This document shows, piece by piece, positions 27,101-42,100 of a DNA stretch of 64,000 bases. The DNA comes from Siphonodentalium dalli. Its lineage: Eukaryota; Mollusca; Scaphopoda; Gadilida; Siphonodentaliidae. Positions within the stretch are counted from its first letter, which is position 1. Each line of letters opens with the position of its first letter. The notes under the pieces are model-generated. The model saw only the letters and a list, made by a program, of their open reading frames with translations. It did not search any database and was not told the DNA's origin. The position numbers were made by a program, and so were the translations under genes. The stretch spans positions 279,985,426-280,049,425 of the forward strand of contig CP136063.1 in assembly GCA_032622095.1 (NCBI GenBank). Reading direction: 5' to 3'.

Positions 27101-30100
27101 TCTATTGACCAGTGTGTCAGTCGCGGGTCGTGTACCTTACCTATGAAATGTATATCACAGGTAAGATAGATCGAGTTCTCGATGCATTTTAAAGACGGTG
27201 GTACGAGTGCGCAGGGCGTGCCAGGAGGGCTTGAGAGTTCATAGTTCAGTAGGAAGAAGCCTATAGATGAGATAATCCGTGGATAGGAAATCACGATCCG
27301 CAGCTTCTGCCTTACCGATGCCAGACTGTGACAACCGAAAAGACCCACAGTCTGACGTATTGTGCGCAGACGGGTCGTCATCGAAAGCCTCAGACGCCTT
27401 GGGGTGTAAGGATAGCATGTCGCTCCCTGCCCTAGCGTCGGAACGACCTGCAATGTCCATAATGGACGACAAAACACTAGAGGGAGGCCCATTCCGGCGA
27501 TGGCTCAATCGAGGTGTAAATACATCCCATGGAATTTTTAAGCTACGGCCAACTGCTTGAGCAAAAGGCTGATAAACTGAGTTCCAATTTTGGAGTCCAG
27601 TGTCGAAATGAAGAATCCCATAGCCAAAACTGGTTTCTTCTGATAAGGAGGTGGAGCCATCGGACCGGGGTGAGCCCCCCCCAAATGCAGGTGGTCCCGA
27701 CCAAGCTGAATGTCCTGTCCAAGCAGAACGATGGGTAGAGGCCATTGCAGCAGAAACCCCAAGACGGCTGAGAGGCAGGCAAGGCCGTGTCTTTAGAGAG
27801 ATCGTGACCAGGGGGACCGGACTTGCTACCTCATGGGTAGGGCCACTGCCCTATGCCGAAGTCGCCGTAGGCCGCCCAGCCGGTGTCGTTACGTTCGCAC
27901 GCGATTTGGCAACTTCAGCACACAGAACCGCTTGCGCCGGTGTGGGACCAAATGTCCTGGGGGTCCCCAAGTACCCCTGCATCGCCACCGGTCGCCTCCC
28001 CACTAATTGATTTAATGCCGAGGCATAATCGGGGGAGCGTGAACTGTTCCTGCCCGAGAAGAGATCCGACCGAGAAATACTACCTGGGGAGGATCCAGAG
28101 ATGGTGCAAATAAAGGCTCTATATCTTATCCGATTTTCATGTTTAGTTGTTGAATTATAGAAAAATTCGTTGAAATAATGGAGAACCAACTTGAATAATT
28201 ACTATCCCCAGGGTCTCCAGAGTTTGAGCGCCCAAACCTGTAACAGGTAGAAAAACATCCCTGGATCCTTCTCAGAAATTTACAAGCCCACCGGTTCAGA
28301 CCGGCTTGCTGAACCGGCTGGTGTATAATTGCAGCTATTGTTCATTAGACCTATATACAAGGTAGCTATTAATCGACATCCATCTATCATTCTATGACAT
28401 GGCTGAGATTTTATTCGTAGCACTACGGTACTACTGTCATATGAAGTTATTGTTATGCATGTGACATTGATAAACCAAGATCTAATCAACTGTCAGTATT
28501 CTTGACCTTGTGTAGATTGTAATCAACTTCAAGGTCAAACGTGATTAACACATCTGGATCATTTGTATTGAAACATAAAACAACATAGTATTATGTGAAA
28601 GCACGTTGTTCATAACATGACGAGAGATAGCGTCAGTAGCGATGGAATTATTGCTAAATAAATTTCCACGCATTAAAACGTCAAAATAATTCCCACGAAA
28701 TTAGGATACTTCCGGCGGAGAATCACGTGGCATTTTTGATATCTGACAAATTCTATCATACCTTATAGGTGCTATAATAATTCCATAGATGTATTTCTCA
28801 CAATAATCTGTGCGCCTCGTAAGGCCTTGAAATGGCGGCTAATTATGGCGAAATGTTGATTTTCATATTCGATAAATTGTTTTTAAGTTCGCCGCCTGTT
28901 CGAAAAACACGAACCATTATATGTTTGAAACGAAACGGTCCGTGAATTCGAAACGATAATTATAAAAACGAACGCGTAGGCGACCAGTAATTATTGTATC
29001 GATAAATTGAATTTGTCGCTATTGTTAAACGACAAATTCGGAAAAATACTCCCTTAGATCCGTTCGGTTGGTAGCAGAAAAATAAACTGGCTAATTCAAT
29101 CTGTACAGTGAATTATATTGGGACTGCGCATGCGTGACTGATTCCGAGGCAAGCCATTGAAGAGTGAAGACCGTGAGTGACCGTAGGCGACCGACCAAAA
29201 AGTTAACCCCTTTTCTGCTATGGTTTACAAACGCAGGACATCTATCCATATAGTTCAGTGCGAGGGCTTCCTTTGGCGGAAATATATGCAGAAAGCATAG
29301 GTCACCCAGCTCCATGGTATGTGACTGAACGAACCAAGCTATCCCGACGTTTCGACACCAGAGGAAGGAAATCTATTGTTACCGGAATGGTCAATCTGGA
29401 TATAACACGAGGAAGTAGCGACCGACTGTCAGTAAATGTGCAACCCCAAATCGACAAACTGATCAAGGCGCAAAATAAGTATTTTCTGACTGACCGTCAA
29501 ATGACGTATTTTACTTCAGTTAATAAATACACCAGACAGAGGCCATATTCAGTCGGTCAATGCCCCTGATCGGAATTTACATTAAGGCTGGAAACTGGTA
29601 ACAAAAACCCCAGGTAACTAAGACTATCAAGAGCGTTAAATGACTTGGAAAGTCCCAAAATGTTTTCTGGTATCGAAACAATCGAGAAGAAAAAGTTCGG
29701 AGAGTCCTGAGTTGTAAACTACTTCCACAGCCTGTCAATCCAATGGTGTATGCAGTTACATGTACACATGATTGAAAGGAATACTTTCCAGTCTGCATGT
29801 AACTTATTAGAAAATGTGTAGAAGGAGGAGACCCATCGTGATGGAACTACTCCAAACAATCTGAAAGAAAGAACAGGCCATGGATGATTAAGGTCTAAAA
29901 ACAACCAGAATGTCGATAACAAGAAGATTGTATCTTCTTGTTATTCACTGATTGTTCTTAACAGACGAAGGGCCCGGGTCCATGAGCTGTGTGTAGCTCA
30001 CCTCATCCACCAAGGCGAAAGTACACAGCAATGCCCAAAGCAACCGACCACCCAACCACAGCAGAACCACGGGCAACCCTCCAGGACCCAACCGGAAATA

Positions 30101-33100
30101 CGGCCCGCCGCCACCCATCGGAAAGCTATCGTCGAGAGCCCCCCGATGAACAGCAACAAGCCACACCACCGACCAAATCCCGAAAAACCATCCACAACTC
30201 CGCCGCGGCCAAGCGGCCAAACACCCCGAGCACCACTGTACACCCATTCGACATGTGGTCAAGGAGGTACGCCAGTAATGTGAACGGAAGGGCACATTTT
30301 ACTGAAGACCAATCACATGTGTGTATGGTCGGACGGCTGTCTGCCGCTCATACAGCGAGGACCCGGACCCTAGTTCCTCCCCGCGGGCAGAGACTCCGTC
30401 GCCAACAAAGATTGCCTCATGTGCGCCGTTAAGACGAATAGCTCGTCTGTTTTGTAGTAATTCAAGACAGCCTGTCAAAAAAGGAGCACTGAGTACAGTA
30501 ACGCCCAACTCAATCAAGCAGGGCATCAATGAGTTTTGTTGGCATGACGCAGGGCTCAAAGTTATGAAATGCACCTGATCCCATGGAACAGGTTATTACC
30601 TACCGTACTTGCCACCCCAGAAGATTGCGTGAGTTCAATTGTCTATATCGTAACCCGATAAGCGAACCCAAACTGTAAAGCGATAATATTGAGCGAGAAT
30701 AGATCTAATCCTGGTACTACAGGGAAAGCTCATTGGGATTGTCCTAAGGCTGTAGAGTCAAAAGATGATGAATGTTCTACGCAAAGAGAAATATGATTCC
30801 CAACTTGGTTCGCAGAAAAACCCAGCCCAACACCGCAGGAGGCCCGAGTGATGCTCGCAAAAATCTTAGAAGGAATCCAAGGCTTGGTGTTATGCCCCAT
30901 GGTACCGTAGTAAGGGTGAAAGATGATCTGTGTACATTTACCCCAAGAAGAATTGAACGGTCACCCATAAACAAAGGACAATGCTAATCAGTGACAGGTG
31001 GAAAGGTAACAAGTTTGAGCCCAGGTAAAACCGCATGAAAAAAACAAATTGAGTGTCTGTTAAAAGTCTCTGCCCCGGCCGAAGACTGCGCTATGTTCAC
31101 TGTTATAGACAGCACCCGAGATTACCCGGCATTAGACGGCGCGCTGTCTGGTGGCCCAGTGCTCGGTCCCCCCTCGAACTCCCCAGGACCCATATCCGAG
31201 GAGAGAAACTGCGTCTGCAACCCCTCGATGCCTTGCAATTAACTTAGTTCTTTGTGACAGACAAGAAAAAGCAGCAAGAGCTCTTCGAAATCCAAAGTGA
31301 GAATCAGGATTCGCGTTGGATGGCAAGTAGCCCTGTGAATTAGAAATGTAATCTAAATGTGGAATCGTCAGATCCAAGCAATGGATTTTGTTATCTTTAG
31401 AGTAAAAAACTGAATAAACAGGACTGTGTAAGCCTTGGAAGAGACATCGAGGAGTGATTAATGAGCAGACTGATTCCCCCCTAATCGGAGCCAGCTTAAA
31501 CCCTGACAGGAAGCAGAATCATACAGTGTAGCCAGTAGGGCAGCGGCCACCTACTAGGTCACGACACGAATCCAAAAACCTGACCAACAGGACGACACCA
31601 CACTAGTGTTTCTAAATGCACACAATCTGCATTGAACTACATGTTGAATGGGCAGAGCAGTCAAATATACATAGAATGAACCGAAACTTTTAGATGACAC
31701 GAGCCCAAGATCTGAGATAGTACTCGATTCGTGTATCACCCCCCAAGACAGTGACTATGAAACGCTACCGCCCCAGTGGCTACACTGGTAGAACTTGCCT
31801 CCCGCCAAATAGCAAGCATTTGAAGGTCATGCAGAGTCCCGGGAAATGGTCTTAACAGCAATTCCACCCAAGGGTAGACGCCAGGGAGCAACTTACTTGG
31901 AAATTTTGATTATCAAATAAATAGCCTCACATGGACATGATGAGATAGTATTTTGTTCGCAATCTCAAAGTTGACATAAAATTCATACCAAATTGCATGG
32001 CTATTATCCAAGTTTGGATGGCAAATTGTGATGCGATACCAGTTAAGTTGCTCCCTAGGGGGCTGACAGATTTTGTACATCGCACATGCTTGTGAAAGGG
32101 ATGTGGGAGGACGAAATCTGAGGTAGGAACCAGCAGGAGCGGGCGAGCATGGTCGGATCCGTGAACACTGGAACCCACCCTCGGAACAGTATGGCGTCTG
32201 GCTACAGTGAATTCAATGGTGAAGTATGCGGCTGGGCCACCTCAAGGTCCGCATGGAACGAGGAATTGGATTAGCCTGAACCTGCTTGACAATGGGGTTA
32301 CTGAAACCGAGGCCACACGAGGAAGAAAATAGCCTGTGGTATGACCAGGTACATGTATAAGGATCAGGAAAGGGACCCAAAAATTTACCATGAAAGTAGG
32401 TGACTGATGCGTCACATTATTATTTGTGAAATTGTGTCAGATTGATCTGACAAAAAAGTTATTTTGTTGGCAAACAATCTCATGTAAATTATTTCATAGT
32501 GAACTATGAGCCAAGCAAAACCACACAAGTGAGTTAATTCATAGATAAACGAAAAGGGACCCAAACCTGATCCCTAATTTTGCTACATATGTCAACATGA
32601 AACAGATTTGTGAGTGACAATTTCAGAATTTCGACGTAAACAAAACGAATGTTGTCACGTGCCAATTTCAACATAAACAAAGTTATAAACCAATGTTGTC
32701 TCACTGGTTGAATGTTCTAATACTTACATTCTAAAACCACAAGAAACAGAGATAACATAACAACTGTGCTGTATAGGCATTGTCCCAGAAAGTTCAACAC
32801 GTGAACCGCTGCATATAAACAGACGAAGTGCAATTCCGAAATTAATTCCGAATTCTAAAGCACGTGTTCCGAAACCGGAAGTTGGGAAATTACCCACAAT
32901 TTTCAACAGAACAATATAGTTTTTGTATTTTATTTGCGTTAAAACAAATATAACAGGGAAATTGAATGAAATTGTCACTCTGATATTAATTTAATAATTA
33001 TTGTGTCGTTTCCAAAATTGAACCGATGTCACAACAAGTTAAATAATGTGGAACGGAATTGTTAAATGAAGCCGACAATAATATGTGGTTTCATTTCTCA

Positions 33101-36100
33101 TAGCGTTAGTTTTTACTTCCCTTCGAATCTTGTCACAAGAGAAAAAGAGGCCGATTACTGTGGGTCCACTTGCTTATATACATAACGAGTGGACAAATGA
33201 CCTTTGACCTGCTACGTCAGAATAATAATGATTCAAAAGGTACTTAAGCTATTTCGTACCAAAATAATAAATTTTAAACGGATCTCATAGAATCCTTTCT
33301 TGTGAATAAAGATGAATATACCATGTAGTTCAGTGTGTAACGTATCTTTGACGGGAATACACAGAGATTGACTTATTCACAAATGTAAATATTTACTATT
33401 TTAATCAGGACGAATTATTGGGTAATAAACATACGGCAATGATTCCACCAACAATATTCACGGTGTGTAATTTGTAACAATGATGCTGTTTTTTATCTAT
33501 TTGGATATGATGAAATTTATGAAAATACCTAATTTTGGCATGATTATTTGCTATTCGGTTCCGAGCACCACAGCAGAGCGTACATGTAATACTGCAACAG
33601 AGTGTAAATTAATACATTAACCCTTTACCCAACAAACCGGCCAAAACCGGCCAAATAAAGCTTCAACAGCCTAAAATATTTTCGGTCTGTCTCAATAGAA
33701 CCATACACATATGGATATCATTGGAACCGTCTCCTTGACCACATTGTGATAGTTACAGTTATGCCCTGTGCCAATGCATTCTCTTATATATGCATATATA
33801 AGAGAATGCATTGGCCTAAAAAAAATCTTTTTTTAACACTTTTTAGCATTTTTTCTTACATTCTTTAACAATTTTATAATTTTTAATGTGTTAAGCCAAT
33901 GCATTCTCTTATATATGCGAGGCGACCTATGGTCGACTCGCATATATAAGAGAATGCATTGGCACAGGGCCCTTCTGTTGGGTAAAGGGTTAATAGTACT
34001 GATATCACTTACTTCCCACTCTTTAGCGTCACCGGAGTGAGGCTGGTGATGGTGCATGTCAATCAGCTGCCTTGCGATGAGTATTTGATTGGGTAGGCTG
34101 TTGTTAGCCAATTCAATGAGTAAATCGTACGCTGCGATTCGAGATTCTTGGGAACTGCACCTGTTAGGTAATAATGATGTTAGCAACTTAACAACTCGTA
34201 CATAAAAGTGGCATTTGTTTAAAATTAAAGTGGATTTTTTCGGTGGTGGTTTTTTTAGTTAATGAAAAATTCTGGCATTGGATCAAACTTCACTTTCAGC
34301 TGTCTATGGTGTTAACACACCTAGGTTTATTTGATCAAACAGCAGATTATGCAGTAAATTCTACGATGAAAAGGAAAATAACTCCATCAGAAATGGTCAG
34401 ACTGGTCCCAAAATCGAACTAGACCGGGATTGATTTAACATATAGTTGTTAGACAGATATACAGTAATGTCCTAAGTAATTGACTCCTTAACCACGACTC
34501 CTTAACCATGGGTAACTTTTCAGGATTTAGTCGGAAATATGGCTCGGGGAGAGCTTTCCGATGAATGGCAACAATCCATATTTCCGACCAAGTCCTGAAA
34601 AGTTACCTATAGTTCTGCTGTGGTTAAGGAGTCGATTACTTAGGGCATTACTGTAGCAGATAGACATTAACTGCCAAAATTGCATTGGTTTTGGTCACCG
34701 AATATAATCTTACCTGGGGTTGAAGTCAGAGAGGCTGCAGTCCATAGTTGCTTCAGTAATGCTATCAAGCATGAGTTTAGAAGCCGGAAACAAGAAGTCA
34801 TGAAGCAAATCGTAGATCAGTGATTCACCTAAAACCAGAAGTAAATGAGTAAAATTATTGATCAGTGCTTCACTTGAAAGGTTAAACAAGTATACCGATA
34901 ACAAAAATGAAAGGGTCAATCAACTTGGGCAAGACTTAATATTTTGCTCAGCAATGAATACAATGATAAAGAAGAAGGAGAGTAAAAAAGTTACAGTAAA
35001 GGGCTTGTCCTGTGTCGATGAAATTATATTCATTTAAAATATTTTACCAATAAATGTGATCAGGTCTAAATCCAGAAAGAATTTTTACTCAAGTTTTATT
35101 ATTCTGAACAATTTGGGGTTGGAAAACTTGAATACATCTTTAAACCTTCAATTTGTGCAGATGGATTTAAATTTGAAATCCAATATGGCTGCTGGCGGCC
35201 ATGTGTTTTAACAAATTTCGGAAATAATCGATGGCTCCCATCTAGAGGTCAGCCCGAAGATCCATATGAATTTTGGTGATGATCGGATGAGGCATGTGGC
35301 CTGCAGGATGTGCCCAAGGATTTGGTTATGCAAACAGTAAAATCCAAGGAGGCTGCTGACAGCGATGTTTTTCTACAAATTTCGGAACTAATCGATGGCT
35401 CCCATCTAGAGGTCACTCTGAAGATCGATATAAAGTTTGGTGATGATCGGACAAGGGATGTGGTCTGCAGGGTGTGCTAAATTAGTCATACAAAGAGTAA
35501 AATTCAAGATGGCTGCTGGTGGCCATGTTTTTCATTGAAAAACATTCAAATTAGATAGCTCCCAGTTACAGTTGATCCTAAACATGTCTGTAAATGTTCA
35601 AAACATTTCTGAAAAAAATGCAGGCTGCAGGGTGTCCCGATGGATTCAAATTTGAAATCCAAGATGTCTGCTGGCAGCCATGTTTTTAACGAATTTGGGA
35701 AAAAATCATTGGCTCCCATCTAAAGGTGGCCCCGAAGATACATATGAAGTTTCGGTATGATTGGATTAGGGATGTGGCCTGTAGGGTGTGCCAAATTAAT
35801 TTGTTGACAGATGCCACCATACCCGGATGAAGGGACGACAAATGACAACCCATGGCAATAGCTCGTCTAGTTGATTTAAAAAGGGCTGCAGTCAGGCAGG
35901 TATTTATTATGTAAATGTTAAAGGCCATTGATACTAGTGAATTGTACAGTTGGCTAGCATCACCCTCTGGGGACCTCATTCTGCATGGCCTCAACTGCTA
36001 TGGGAGACATAAACTCAGATTGAAGTTCCCGAATGGTGAATATTGTGTGTACACCCATTGGGAACCTTGATTATGCAATGTGTTGTTTGCCAATTTGGGG

Positions 36101-39100
36101 ATATAGAGAAACTAAACTAAATAAAAGGTCGCAGACCACATGTCCCCCGACTCGAGTGGTAAACTTCATGATTGGATTTGTTTGTAGGATACTATTTGCA
36201 ACAATGTTATACAGTATATAGATGTTGCAAACCACCGCAAAATTTCTTGGACAAAACAACCCGATGAACAAATGCATGCAAACACGAAAAAAATGATATT
36301 TTTGTATTAGCTATATAGATGTTGCAAATCACCAACATGTTAGGAACAATATCCCAGAGTTTCAAATCTCTACATTTAAAACTGTAGGAGGAGTTGATTA
36401 CACCATGAAGGTACCCAATCTCATCCAAAAGGCAAAAATGTTCAAAATTTTCTAAGTCGAAAACCCCCCAAAAATATGGAAAAAATGATATTTTTGATTA
36501 GCTATATAGATGTTGCAAATCACCAACATGTTAGGAACAATATCCCAGAGTTTCAAATCTCTACATTTAAAACTGTAGGAGGAGTTGATTACACCATGAA
36601 GGTACCCAATCTCATCCAAAAGGCAAAAATGTTCCAAATTTTCTAAGTCGAAAACCCCCCCAAAAATATGGAAAAAATTATATTTTTGATTAGCTTTATA
36701 GATGTTGCAAATCACCAACATGTTAGGAACAATATCCCAGAGTTTCAAATCTCTACGTTTAAAACTGTAGGAGGAGTTGATTACACCATGAAGGTACCCA
36801 ATCTCGGACGCACGGACACACGGACGCACGGACGCACGGACGCACGGACGCACGGACGCACGGACGAGGGTCATTTCTATAGTCCTCCGACGGAAACGTC
36901 GGGGGACAAAAATAAATAGAATCTATGTGAAGAAGTTTCTATAGAAATTTGATAATAAAGAAACTTTCCTGAGGCTTTGATCTGATAAAAATTTGGAGAC
37001 CTGCTATATACAAACCATATTCTTCCTTGTTGACGCCCTCACAGGTAAGCAGGGTCCTAACGAGCTTGAGATGACCTGCTATATACAAACCATATTCTTC
37101 CTTGTTGACGCCCTCACAGGTAAGCAGGGTCCTAACGAGCTTGAGATGACCTGCTATATACAAACCATATTCTTCCTTGTTGACGCCCTCACAGGTAAGC
37201 AGGGTCCTAACGAGCTTGAGATGACCTGCTATATACAAACCATATTCTTCCTTGTTGACGCCCTCACAGGTAAGCAGGGTCCTAACGAGCTTGAGATGAC
37301 CTGCTATATACAAACCATATTCTTCCTTGTTGATGCCCTCACAGGTAAGCAGGGTCCTAACGAGCTTGAGATGACCTGCTATATACAAACCATATTCTTC
37401 CTTGTTGACGCCCTCACAGGTAAGCAGGGTCCTAACGAGCTTGAGATGACCTGCTAACAGATAGTTATCTGTATCCTGAAGTTCGGGATTCTTAGAAGGC
37501 ACAAAGTTACACAGCCACGCGACCTCATCCTCTAACATAGAAGCAAGGTCAACATGTAAACTCGCCTGGTCTGATGCTGGAATATAGCGAAAGTATCAAT
37601 AAATTAATAACAATTCGCAGGCATGCTCATCAATTAAAATGGCCAATAACCTTCAAGACTTATTTAACTCTTTCTATACCAAAGCGTCATTGATGAGTAG
37701 TTATAGAAAATATTCAGAGAATAATTTCAACAAACGACCATATAATTTGTTGAATTTATTATCTAAACATTACCCTCAATAAATAGGTCTCCTTCTGTAC
37801 TTTTAATTATCTGTCGTCAGCTTATATTACATGTACATCCCTGCAAATCAATAATAGACCATTCCAATGTACACTTTTTAACTGACTGGGAGAATCCATT
37901 TAGTATAGAAAGGCTTAAATTATTCATCACTTGAAAGATAGAACTTCAAAATATATCTACATACAATACAACAAAACTACAGAATAAAATGGAACACAAT
38001 GATATTTAATAATCAACACCTTCAGGTACGTGTGTGTTTTTTTTAGCATAATGATCAACTATTTTTAAATTTCTGCGTAGAAATGATTTGAACACTTCTA
38101 TTCATTATCATATTGTAGGAAAATAAGTAATAATCCATGCTCTATGTTGTCCAAGCCTTGAAATAGGGTGTCTGTCATTTGCAGAATGAGGTCCCCAGAG
38201 GGTTAATTTAGTGATGCTACCCCACATAGCGGGCTAGCATCACCAAATTCACCCTCTGGGGACCTCATTCTGCAAATGAGAGATACCCTATTTCAAGGGT
38301 TGATGTTGTCGCTAGAGAATTAACCAGTTCCATAAACATTTATGAGGCAGTAATTCAATTACATTGGTAAAACATTCCAAAACATAATAAATCTATCTAA
38401 CAAAGTTGATTTTGAAGATTTTGGGCCCCATTCACCTTTTTGTACTAAATACAAAGTAGTTCCCTTTGGAAATGTTCAGATTTTGACCTTATTATCTGAA
38501 CATTTCCCACAATCAATATAAATGCTTATGCTCTGTTTTTCTGTCTGGTGTCTGCTTTTATTACCTGAACACCTCTCAAAATGAATAATAGACTGTTCCA
38601 ATGTATACTGTTTATAACTGGGTTGGAGAATCCATTTAGTATAGAAAGGTTTAAGCAGAATCATAAAAATATACAATATCTGTTACTCACCTGATAGATT
38701 TTCGAGCAGTCGACATCTCAAGTCAAAATACTGTGAGCACTGGCCTAATATTCTGAAATAAAAATCATGTGACTAAATATAGGAGATATGAATCACAGTT
38801 CGATATTCGTTAAATTTGATATTTGAGAGACTGAGTGAATATCTAATACGGATTCACCTAAAATATCTATTAAAGGTACTCAATTCAATCAGACGCTCCT
38901 AAATTACTATTTCTTTGGCTTCGGGGTAGATAATATTTGATTCCAGTCGAGGAACCCACCCATCAAAGCTCAGAGTGATCAGATATCGATGTTTGAAATT
39001 TGCTGTTTCTATTGTTTGTGGACCAATCTTTTTGAGGACCACGTGCTAAAAACGGACAAATTGCGGTTGTAAAATGGATAACTCTAAAATCAAGTGGTTA

Positions 39101-42100
39101 TTATTGTTAATAGTAACCACTTGATTTTATCTAATCACTCTGAGCTTTGATGGGTGGGTTCCTCGAAATATGGCTTGTTGCCATTCATCAGAAAGCTCTC
39201 AGGGAGAGCTTTCCGATGAATGGCAACAAGCCATATTTCCGACTAAATCCTGAAAAGTTACCCATAATTCTGCTTTGGTTAAGAGGTCGATTAATTAGAG
39301 CATTACTGTACGTCTGAAATCCAGAAGAAAAATCTTCAACTCACCTTTGACTAGCGCCTCTGGTGGTGGAAGATGTAACCCAAAAAGGGAGATAAGCCTT
39401 TAGAAGAATCTGCAGCATGAGTTTGTGAGCAGGTTGTAATCCAATGGCCTCACTCTGGGTTAGAAGATGGAACTGATCTAAAGCTGCATTACGAATCTCA
39501 GCCTGAGGTGACGCGACTAGTAAATCTATTATAAAGTCACCCACACACTGCATAGAAAAGAAGGAACCTAGAAAACACAGAAATAGTAAATCTATTATAA
39601 AGTCACCCACACACTGCATAGAAAAGAAGGAACCTAGAAAACACAGAAATGGAAACTTCAAAGCAGGTGAAAAGTTCATATGGTCAATGAAATATTATTT
39701 TCTTACTCAACATGGGGCATAACTCTGTCATTAACCTGCATTTTAGAGATCATTTTAACCATGCTGGTACATCAGCGTATTTGCAAAATTAGGTCCCCAG
39801 AGGGTTAATTTGTTGACACTACCCCAAACAGCGTGCTAGCATCACCAAATTTAATCTCTGGGGACCTCATTCTGCATGGCTTCATCTGCTATGGAACACC
39901 TAGACTCAAGACTGTGAAGATCACAGATGGTGATGTGCACCCATTGTGCACCTCGATTATGCATTATGACGTCTGATGTTGAGCATTATAAGCAGACTTG
40001 AATGTGATGTTGAGCGTTATAAGCAGACTTGAATGTGATGTTGAGCGTTATAAGCAGACTTGGGGAAAAATAGGCTAAAAGTTATTATTAACCCATTCAT
40101 GACGGGAGCTGCGCTAGTGCAGTGTTATAGATCATGTGCCAGTGCATTCAGCCATTGGGAGCCTCCCATATATAAGAGAATGCACTGGTTTACAAGGTCA
40201 AGCTAAATATTGTTAGGCAATGTTTTCTCTTGTATATGCGAGGCTCCCTAAGAGAATATCTTGGCACAAGTTTTTCGTAAAATTTCAGGAAGCTCCAGTC
40301 ATGTAAAGGTTAACTATTCTCTGTACTCACCTATTAAATCACTCCTCAGTTGTAAACATGTAACCAGTATTTCCAATGCTTCCTTTGCGATGTTAACATC
40401 TTTGGTGGCTATCGTATCCTGCTGGGCACACACTCCAGCATGTAAACTCTGACAATCGCTCTCACTCCCTGTACTGGCCGTGCTTCCTGTAGAATGCAAG
40501 TGTCATTTGATTACATTCAGTTCAATTTAGAGATTGTCAATAACACTAGACCCTAGATGAACTCTTCCATTCAGTATACATTGGAATGATCTATTATTCT
40601 CAAGGAGGGATGATCAGGAAATATAAGCAGACAACTGACAAATGAACAGATAAAACAAGGACAGAATGATCTATATTCATTGGTGGGAAATGTTCAGATA
40701 ATAAGTTCAATAAACTATGGTCATTTGTTGAACTTTTTATCTGAACAATTGCTATGTGAACTACTCATCAGTGAGTATTTATTGAAGAAAAGGTAAAAGA
40801 TAACAGAAAATTGAACAAGACAGTTAAAAAAAATCCATGAAATCGGGAACTATTCAATCATTACCACAAAATGTCTGAAATATTTTTATTTTTACAATTA
40901 AATCTATTTTAAAATGCTATGTATTTCAGTATTCCCCATTCCCGATTAATATATCATGCACATACAATATTCACTATAATGACAAAGCTATCTGAAATGT
41001 TCCTTTTCATTCTGTTCCCAGTGGAACATTAATATTGACAATTTGCTACTAATAATGAAGCTGGCACTCAAAAAGACAAATTTTATTGAATGTATCAAAA
41101 ATAAATTTTCAATAGAAAACAAATATTCCCTAAAAAGATACGTTACACACTGCACTAAAATGTATATCGCTTTCTATTCACAAAAAAGCAGACATGTGAG
41201 ACACCATATTTAAATTTTATTATTTTGGTACAAAATAGCGCAAGTACGTTTTTGAATGTTACTCGTAATAGTACAGCGGCCAAATGCCAAAAGTGGTCGG
41301 CAGTGTTCGCGCTGGACCGAAAAAAACTTTAGCCAAAAGTTTAGCCAAATGACAATTTTATTAGCCAAATGAAAAAAAACTTTAGCCAAATATTTTTTGG
41401 CCAAATTAAAAAAAACTATGGCCAAATTAAATCATCGTTTTATGGTCGGTTCACAATTAATGACTAAAACGTCAAATCTAACAGGCACAGGTAAAATACA
41501 CAATAATTTAACTAATTTTGATGAACTAGAAATATTTTTATATATGTCATTTATTAAAAATTTATTAATCTTTATGTGAAACAGTGATTTGGGGGGGGGG
41601 GGGGGGGGGGGGGGGGGTAACCCGGGATTGGGTATACGGACATTTCCCCACCGGACATTTCCCCACTTTCTTCTTTAAATCATTAAATATTAATTATCCT
41701 TGCGAAAATATCTAAGTGGCATCTGGAAACAAATAACTTAATATTGTTACGCCATTATCAAATTACAATCTGTCATAAACGCATGCATATTATTTTGAAT
41801 GTATCCGTATTGACGAAAAATAGCCACAAAATATCTGTCGTGATTCACATTTGGCTGATTAAGCTATTGGCTTACACTTGGTGCTCATAAACCTTGGCCG
41901 TCATAAATACAATGTCATCATAAACATGCATTGTGCAGGAGCCCCGCGAGTGACCAGACAGACAATGGGGGATTAGCAGATTAAATGTAAAATAATGATA
42001 TGACCTTTTGCTGTTTCGTGCAGAGTGACGGGTTTCCCTTTGTACTGTCCGCGATCGGGTTTCCCTTTGTACAGTCGGCGATATATTCCCACTTACGTAT

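Larger units (their letters stand above)
23842..33360. mobile_element. Nested elements with CACTGAACTA-type inverted ends, GC-rich interior
   Basis: Outer pair: ATTCCCGTCAAAGATACGTT then ACACACTGAACTACATGG at 23842-23882, its inverse at 33312-33355. Inner pair: ATTTCCGCCAAAGGAAGCCC then TCACACTGAACTATATGG at 24525-24565, its inverse at 29246-29285. A foldback of the second type lies at 24178-24515. Both ends share a GGAGGAGGC word shortly inside. The interior 24700-32300 is clearly GC-richer than the surrounding introns and has many unrelated short open frames on both strands. I recognise no transposase. All of it lies in intron 15. Confidence 0.55.

Noticed and set aside
29258-29569. 103-codon frame starting [13 protein letters not shown]
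   Set aside because: Starts inside an inverted transposon end and shows no motif; too short and isolated to call a gene.
36993-37457. 154-codon plus-strand frame over the exon 13 repeat
   Set aside because: Antisense shadow of the 75-bp coding repeat; the minus strand matches USP24.
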